Assembly: GCA_963402885.1 (NCBI GenBank)
Contig: OY727094.1
Coordinates: forward strand, 1,056,501-1,120,500
DNA: 64,000 bases
Source of the DNA: Antedon bifida
Taxonomy: Eukaryota; Echinodermata; Crinoidea; Comatulida; Antedonidae
Reading direction: 5' to 3'
Shown here: positions 57,999 to 64,000 of the stretch, in pieces
How the letters are laid out: each line of letters begins with the position of its first letter
How positions within the stretch are numbered: the first letter of the stretch is position 1
Notes under the pieces: generated by a model
What the model saw: the letters and a program-made list of their open reading frames with translations, nothing else
What the model was told of the DNA's origin: nothing
Databases searched by the model: none
Position numbers and translations under genes: made by a program

Positions 57999-60900
57999 CT
58001 AACAACAGGATGCCGAGTTCCGGAGATCAAAGGGTTTATCTGTGGCTGCGACACGATCAGTTAATTAACAGACACCGCGAGCCGCGGAGAATATGTACGG
58101 TACATAGTACAGTATTGTATATATTTTATTTATATTGAGAATACAGATTTTAGAAACATACCACCGTTACTTGTATGAGACTCTTCATCAACGTCAGGCC
58201 CAAGAATATCCACCTAAAAAAAGAAGACACAATATAATGCAGTGCGTACGGTTATTGTACGGTGTAATGGAATGGATTGAAACATTATATCGTCTCATTC
58301 TGGAGGTGATGTCTTTTATTGATTTTTGGCATGTTAGTTGTCTTCCCTTTCTTGTTACGAAAATAACGGCTAGAGCAAGATTAAAATGACACATTTTGAA
58401 CATTTACTTCGCTTATCAACTGACCAAGGAGGACAGACAGACAGCTTCTGAACCGAAGACATTCTACAACGAAGTCAATTACATGGCGATCATGATGATA
58501 ACTCGAATGCTAATCATGGTGGTGCTGATGAAGATGATGACACCCAATTTGATCATCATGATTCCACTGGAAAAGGTCCAAATGATGTATTGATTAATGA
58601 ACTTCTGTGCTTTATAGTCAATAACATGGGTAGTATGACATTTGATCGGTTACATGCTATTTGTATGGCCAATTTTCCAAATGATGACATAAAGAAGGCC
58701 AAGGAGATGTTATGCGTCTGTGTAGGTGATCCTGAAAATGCGATTCATAAACCTCGACGCAAAGCTGATGGTATACTAAATGATGTGTTGGGCTATCTCA
58801 TCCAATGTGACCTGTCTAAATTGCCTATTTTTGCTGCAGCAAACCTTAATAAAATACCGGTTGTGCCTGTGGATGCTATTGATGCCCCATTGATTTTCAG
58901 AGAACTACAAAGGTTGAGGACAGAATTCCATTGTGTTAAGGCCGACATTGCCTACGCTACTAACCAGCGATGTAAACTTGCTCAACAAGTGAGGGATGTT
59001 ATGGATTCCCACAAAAAGTTAGCTGATCGTGATTTGCAACCTATTACAAACACTGTAAGTAACAAACTGTTTTCTAACGTAGTAGCAACCAATACCGACC
59101 CAGTTGCTAATAGTAAGAACAGCAACTCCGCTTCGGTAACACAGTTTGTGAAATCAGCTACCGTACCAGTATTGAAGAGGGGAATTACCCGTCCAGAAGT
59201 AAACAAACATGACGTAATGACTCATGCGCGTAGGCAAGCTCCGCCTTCCAGTGATCCGGACGCTCGTGATTGGATGGATTGTGATGACGGCTTTCAGTAC
59301 CCAAGACGAAAACGCAAACGGGGTAATTTCAAGCGTGGAACCGGTGTTGATATTGCTTTAAAAGGTAGGGATCCCCCACCTTACAAGATGTATGTAGGAA
59401 ATCTGAGTCCTGATACTAAAGCGGAAGAAATAAAATCGTATCTAAAAAGAGTAAAGAAAATTGACGTTACTGTGGAAGTGTTGCCTAGTAAGCGTTCTGA
59501 CTATACTTCGTTTATGGTTGAATGCGGTTTTGCACATAAGAACTGTATTAATGAAGCGGAGCTCTGGCCTCAATCTGCTATAATCAGACGGTATTATGAA
59601 CCGATAAGGCAAACAATACATCATGATGGATAGTGAATCTAAAATTAATTGTAGTAAACTGAAATGTGTTTCTTTTAACTGTAGGTCATTTAAATCTCGC
59701 AAAAAAGAAATTTATGATCTTTGCATGAGTAATGATATTATTGCCATTCAGGAGCATTGGCTGCTTGATGACGAGTTACCTATATTAAAATCATTACATG
59801 AAGAGTTTGATTGTTTTGGGATATCGTCTGTTAAGAGTTCCGATGGCTTACTTGAAGGACGCCCCTATGGAGGCATTGCCATATTTTATAGAAAATGTTT
59901 GCACGACTACATCAAAACAGTTAATTACAACGACAATAGGATTATTGGTTTGGAACTAGGAAGTGGTAATGATATTACACTCTTTATCAATGTATATCTT
60001 CCTTATGAGTGCGATGAGCACTTCGCTGAATTTGTTGACTACCTGGGTACAATTCAATCTATAATTAGTGATTTCCATGGTGATAAAGTTATTGTATGTG
60101 GTGATTTTAATGCTGATCACAAAAAAAAGATTCGGTGCTGAATTGTTAAATTTTACATCCGAGTGCGACTTAATTTTAACTGATTTAAATTTATTAGGAC
60201 AGCACTCTGATAACTTTACTTATATCAGTGATGCTTTTGCTACAACGAGTTGGCTTGACCATGTCCTGTCTACCAACGGAGCTAATGCTCGGATAAAAGA
60301 GCTTTCCATACGTTATGACATGATCGGTTCGGATCATTTTCCACTTTGCTTTGTTTATGATTTTTCTTTTGAAATTGAACATGAAAAAGATAACCAAAAG
60401 AATTATACAAGCAATATAAATTGGCAGAAGGTTACTCATCAGGAAATTTACAACTATCAGGAGCGTACTGAATTGTTGCTTAATGATGTTGTTATTCCTC
60501 CTTCAGTATGTTCATGCAATGATGTGAATTGTGGTGACACTAAACATTTTGATGATATTGATACTTTGTATAATAATATAATTTCTTGTCTTAATCAAGC
60601 TGCTAATCATTCATTTGTTTCGCATGAATGTAAATCTTTTAACGTTGTTCCCGGTTGGAACGACTATGTTTCGGAAGCTCATGATATAGCTAGGGAAGCT
60701 TTCTTGTTGTGGAAATTTAATGGGAAACCTAGACATGGTCCTTTATTTGATACCATGAAAGTTGCTAGATCTCGTTTTAAACTGGCTCTTCGGAACTGCA
60801 GACAGAATGAAGAGCAACTTCGAGCTGATAAGATTGCGAACTCTTATATTAATAACGATTTTAACAGTTTTTGGAATAACGTAAAGCGTATGAACAACTC

Positions 60901-63213
60901 ATCTTCTGGTTCATCTAACATTATTAATGATGTTAGAGGGGATAATAATATATGTAAAACATGGGCTGATCATTATGAGAAGCTTTTCAATTGTGTTAAC
61001 AATGATACTCATAGAATTTATGTTGAAAGACATCTTAATGAAATTAATGTATATGCTTTTGATGATAAAATTTGTACTGATAGTAATATATTGGATAGTA
61101 TAAATAAGCTCAATAGTGGTAAATCCCCTGGGTTTGACGGGCTTAGTGCAGAGCATTTGAAGTATGCTTCAAAACATGTTATTACTTTACTTAGTTTATG
61201 TTTTAATGCTATGTGTATTCACGGCCATGTCACTGATGAAATGGTACGAGTTGTACTGGTGCCTATAATTAAGAGTAAATCTGGTGACATTACGAGTATG
61301 GATAATTATAGGCCTATAGCTCTTGCTTCTGTTGTATCTAAGATATTTGAAACATTGTTAATCAATTATTGTGGAGATACCCTTAAGTCAGGGGATCACC
61401 AGTTTGCTTTTAAAAGTCAACACTCAACAGATACTTGTATCTTTGTTTTTAAGCAGATAGTGGATTACTATAATAGGAATGGGAGCCCCGTATTTACTTG
61501 TTTTCTCGACGCGAGTAAAGCGTTCGACCGAGTCAATCACTGGTCACTGTACAGGCAATTAATTATGAGAGAAACAAACATTATTGCTATTAGACTTCTA
61601 AAATCTTGGTATGAGAATCAACGATTTTTTGTTAGATGGGGTAACTCTATGTCTTCAGGTTTTAAAGTTACCAATGGCGTTAGACAGGGTGGTGTTATGT
61701 CTCCTCTGTTATATAATGTTTACATTGACAATTTAAACAGTATGCTTAGTGATTGTAATTTTGGTTGTGAGCTCAATAATACAAAGTTCAACAACTTAAG
61801 TTATGCAGATGACATGGTGTTACTTGCGCCCTCTTTAGATGCCCTCCAAAAGATGGTTAACATATGTGAGGATTTTGCAAATGACTTTGATGTATTATAT
61901 AATTCAAAAAAATCAATTTGCATGTGTTTTTGCCCTAGGAAAAGAAAACTGAATGGCAATTATGTTACTGTTCTATGTGGTAAAGAACTAAATTACGTTC
62001 AATCCACTACCTACCTTGGTTGTGTTATCAGCAATGATACTAGGGACGAACTGGATATTAAAAGGCAATATCGATCATTATGTATTAGAGGTAACTCTCT
62101 TTGTAGGAAATTTAGTAAATGCTCAACAGATGTTAAGATTACTTTGTTTAAGTCATACTGTATTAGTATGTATTGTGCGGCCTTATGGTGCGATTTTAAT
62201 GTAAAAACTATAAAGTCATTACAGGTTTGTTATAATAACGCACTTAGAAAGATTTTAAGACGCTCAAGGAGCTGTAGTGCTAGTGCTATGTTTGTTGATA
62301 ACCATGTTCCCTCCTTCTATGAGTACATTCGGAAATCAATTTTTTGTTTCAAAACAAAAATTGAAAAAAGCTGTAATACTTTAATTACATGTGTTTTTTC
62401 TCGTATTCTAAAAGATTCAAAGTTGCATAGAAAATGGACAGAACTTTTGTATATATAATCTCATGTATACTTTTACGTGTGTTAACTAGTATCAGTATAG
62501 CCATAATAATGTGTTGTTTTGTAAACTATAGTAATCAATAATATAATAATGTCTACAGTCTACATCCAATAAACCTCAAAACATAATCCACATATTTTAA
62601 GAGGCACTATATGTCAACAAATAAGTATTAGTCCTCTCTCCATGACGGTTGTCACATAATGCTTTGTATTATTTTTTATTGTATTTATATGTTTCATATG
62701 GACAGTTTGTCTGAAATAAAGTTGAATTGAATTGAATTGAATTGAAATTGAATTACCCAACTAACACTTCCATGTGATACGTAAAGTGAAACACTAGAAA
62801 CAATGAGGGGAACAGTTTGAACTAAATTTAAGTTTATAGGTCCGACGAACAGCAGTTGCCTAATAATCTTTGTTTTTAGGGTTGATGAGATTTTTTATAT
62901 AAAGCACCCATACTAAGATGATACTCACCTTTTCAATGTATTTGAATGCATCAACTGCTACAAAGTTTTTATCCAACGTTCCGTTTCTTTGTTGCCTGTT
63001 GATTTGGCAAGTTTTATTATCGACTTTGTAGTTTACTGACAAACAGTAAGCGTTTCTTGAACACACCAACAAACATTGTACATGGTTGATGTTTGATAAT
63101 TCGTAACTCCAGCCCAGAAGAGTATGTTTCGAAAATACGGCGTACGGGACAGGAGTCACCATTGACGCGAACAGTAAAAACGGTAGGCATAGGCTTAAAG
63201 CAGAGAAATACAT
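57999..63213 (-). CDS. Small secreted PAN/apple-like protein, paralogue B
   Basis: Exon 1 is 63213-62929 (95 codons: signal peptide FSALSLCLPFLLFASM, HTLLGWSYELSNINHVQC, LLVCSRNAYCLSVNYKV, then the CQIN segment and FKYIEK). Exon 2 is 58213-58162 (VDILGPDVDEESHTSNG). A tentative terminal exon at 58045-57999 reads ATDKPFDLRNSASCC and a stop (its first Ala is split across the junction). In total this is 384 nt, or 127 residues. Four cysteines in exon 1 fit a PAN/apple-type module. I chose the ATG aligned with paralogue A; an in-frame ATG further up (63324) would bury the signal peptide. Intron 1 is 4.7 kb because a LINE has landed in it. Start, exon 1 and exon 2 are well supported by the paralogue comparison, the last exon less so. 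Confidence 0.6.
58590..59633 (+). CDS. LINE ORF1 protein (RNA-binding, RRM-like)
   Basis: The open frame actually runs from 58451, but the first in-frame ATG is at 58626. The upstream part is Asp/His-rich and either starts at a non-ATG codon or belongs to a shifted frame with an ATG near 58396. The N-terminal half is helical (NNMGSMTFDRLHAICMANFP). The middle is Lys/Arg-rich (PRRKRKRGNFKRGTG, near residue 230). The C-terminal part is RRM-like, starting YKMYVGNLSPDTKAEEIKSY. ORF1 proteins of LINEs coat the element RNA. Its stop overlaps the ATG of ORF2. Confidence 0.8.
   Translation: MINELLCFIVNNMGSMTFDRLHAICMANFPNDDIKKAKEMLCVCVGDPENAIHKPRRKADGILNDVLGYLIQCDLSKLPIFAAANLNKIPVVPVDAIDAPLIFRELQRLRTEFHCVKADIAYATNQRCKLAQQVRDVMDSHKKLADRDLQPITNTVSNKLFSNVVATNTDPVANSKNSNSASVTQFVKSATVPVLKRGITRPEVNKHDVMTHARRQAPPSSDPDARDWMDCDDGFQYPRRKRKRGNFKRGTGVDIALKGRDPPPYKMYVGNLSPDTKAEEIKSYLKRVKKIDVTVEVLPSKRSDYTSFMVECGFAHKNCINEAELWPQSAIIRRYYEPIRQTIHHDG
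59623..62458 (+). pseudogene. LINE ORF2: endonuclease and reverse transcriptase, one frameshift
   Basis: Starts at an ATG overlapping the ORF1 stop by 11 bases. The endonuclease part shows SFNCRSF, AIQEHWLLDDE, GGIAIFY, VCGDFNADHK, then WLDHVLS and GSDHFPL, the catalytic blocks of apurinic-type LINE endonucleases. An eight-A run at 60121-60128 shifts the frame: the first part stops at 60139-60141 and the second continues in the +1 frame, so seven A would keep it open. The reverse transcriptase shows KSPGFDGLSAEHLKY, NYRPIALASVVSKIFE, FLDASKAFDRVNHW (first catalytic Asp), GVRQGGVMSPLLYN and SYADDMVLLAP (catalytic YADD). The joined length is near 945 codons, normal for this group. The shift could be a real mutation or a sequencing error in the homopolymer. 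Confidence 0.9.
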
Positions 63214-64000
63214 TACGAATAATAAACGTTTGTTTTTCTTGTTGATGTTGTACGATACCTTGTAATTATGTAAGTGATAAAGTATTGCAAATGTAGAACG
63301 ATGTTGTAGTATTGATCGAACCATTTTAATTACTTCGGACGGACGTTAAATTTGTCTGTTAAAATTCGATCACTTAAGGGTTTGAAATTTTTATTATTTT
63401 TTTTATTCTTATAATCTTTACCTTATTAAAATAATGACAGAACTATTATAAATTAATGGATCCTTTATTGTAAATTATTCATGATAGACGAATAGATAGA
63501 TAGACGAATGTTTTTTCTATGGTACTGTATCATTAAAGAAATTAAAGTAGGCCTAAACGTTTCCAAACCTATAAACTATTTAGTGTCTTCTCGTGTAATT
63601 TGCGTGTACTTAAGTAAGTGAGCTAGTTAGTGTCTTCTCCGTTAATTAGAATGATCTTAAAGACATTTAATGTTTTTAACTTTCAAAGTTATTTCTTTTA
63701 GTGACGTAGTCATTTTACAGCTAATGTGGCTATTGTGTTTTTATTCATTTCATTAAAATAACTATTTTTTATCCATATATACGAGTTCGTTCCATTCATC
63801 GATAGTTGATTGTGTTTAGTATTGTTTACTCTGGCCATGTTTTTTGAGAGTTTGTTATTTACAGTGCTGTCTATATTTTACACGGTCATTTTTACATTGT
63901 TCTGTTCATGTTATTGTATAATTTACACTGCAATTACTATTTACAATATTCACAATCGAAAATCTATGTCGTCGCTAAATGATAGATCAAAATGTCTGAA
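63214..64000. promoter_or_regulatory. Upstream region of PAN paralogue B
   Basis: Holds the presumed promoter of the minus-strand gene and AT-rich DNA to the window edge. No other gene and no SLC5 3' exon was recognised. Confidence 0.4.

Larger units (their letters stand above)
58390..62755 (+). mobile_element. Nearly full-length LINE (non-LTR retrotransposon), two ORFs
   Basis: About 4.4 kb, with ORF1 (RRM-like), ORF2 (endonuclease plus reverse transcriptase), an AATAAA at 62715 and a tail of GAATT/TTGAA repeats at 62721-62754. The edges can be read from the PAN paralogues. The intron sequence AATAACGGCTAGAGCAAGAT (ending near 58381) matches paralogue A, as does the DNA after the tail from about 62760. 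The A/T-simple tail and the apurinic-type endonuclease point to the CR1/L2-like group of LINEs; the exact clade was not determined. The two ORFs are otherwise uninterrupted apart from one frameshift, which suggests a recent insertion. Confidence 0.9.

Overview
The window is animal genomic DNA. It is AT-rich, its genes are split by GT-AG introns on both strands, and it is packed with short inverted-repeat transposons. The gene content (a nicotinic-type receptor, an SGLT-type transporter, GLT1D1) and the frequent TAGGCCTA-type octamer suggest a marine invertebrate deuterostome. An echinoderm is my best guess, but that is an inference from texture and not something I could test.

Layout. At 3.87-11.53 kb (+) lies a complete 10-exon GLT1D1 gene. 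At 16.30-35.52 kb (-) lies a complete 7-exon nicotinic acetylcholine receptor alpha-type subunit, whose small first exon is separated by a 10.4 kb intron. Intergenic DNA follows, with an 11-12 copy array of a 157-bp tandem repeat at 39.8-41.6 kb that ends in a perfect palindrome, plus some orphan exon-like segments. At 43.04-45.13 kb (+) is a 6-exon small protein that looks like a DUF1499 relative. At 46.77-54.88 kb (+) are the first ten exons of an SLC5/SGLT sodium-sugar cotransporter; its C-terminal exons were not found. At 55.6-56.7 kb and 58.0-63.2 kb (-) are two tandem paralogues of a small secreted PAN/apple-like protein. Intron 1 of the second paralogue holds a nearly full-length LINE retrotransposon (58.4-62.75 kb, +) with two ORFs and one frameshift.

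Mobile DNA dominates the rest. Family A (over 20 copies; ends like GGTTCCCACTAGGACGCAACG, TA target duplication, two internal CCAAT boxes) and family B (about 11 copies; ends like AAGCTCTGTCTACACTATC) are palindromic MITEs scattered through introns and spacers. Smaller families include a 190-bp element (C), two TTAA-flanked elements of 1.6 kb and 0.5 kb, and a 109-bp TA-flanked element. One family A copy carries another inserted in it with a visible TA duplication. Minisatellites with 14-41 bp units sit in several introns.

The genes do not form a pathway. They look like ordinary housekeeping, neural and transport genes in a transposon-rich neighbourhood. I did not see any defence system, CRISPR array or biosynthetic cluster. 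The most informative signals are young local rearrangements: the nested MITE, the LINE insertion dated by paralogue comparison, a 136-bp exon-intron duplication in the SLC5 gene, a 39-bp in-frame duplication in the DUF1499-like gene, and a 30-bp deletion removing two cysteines in one PAN paralogue.
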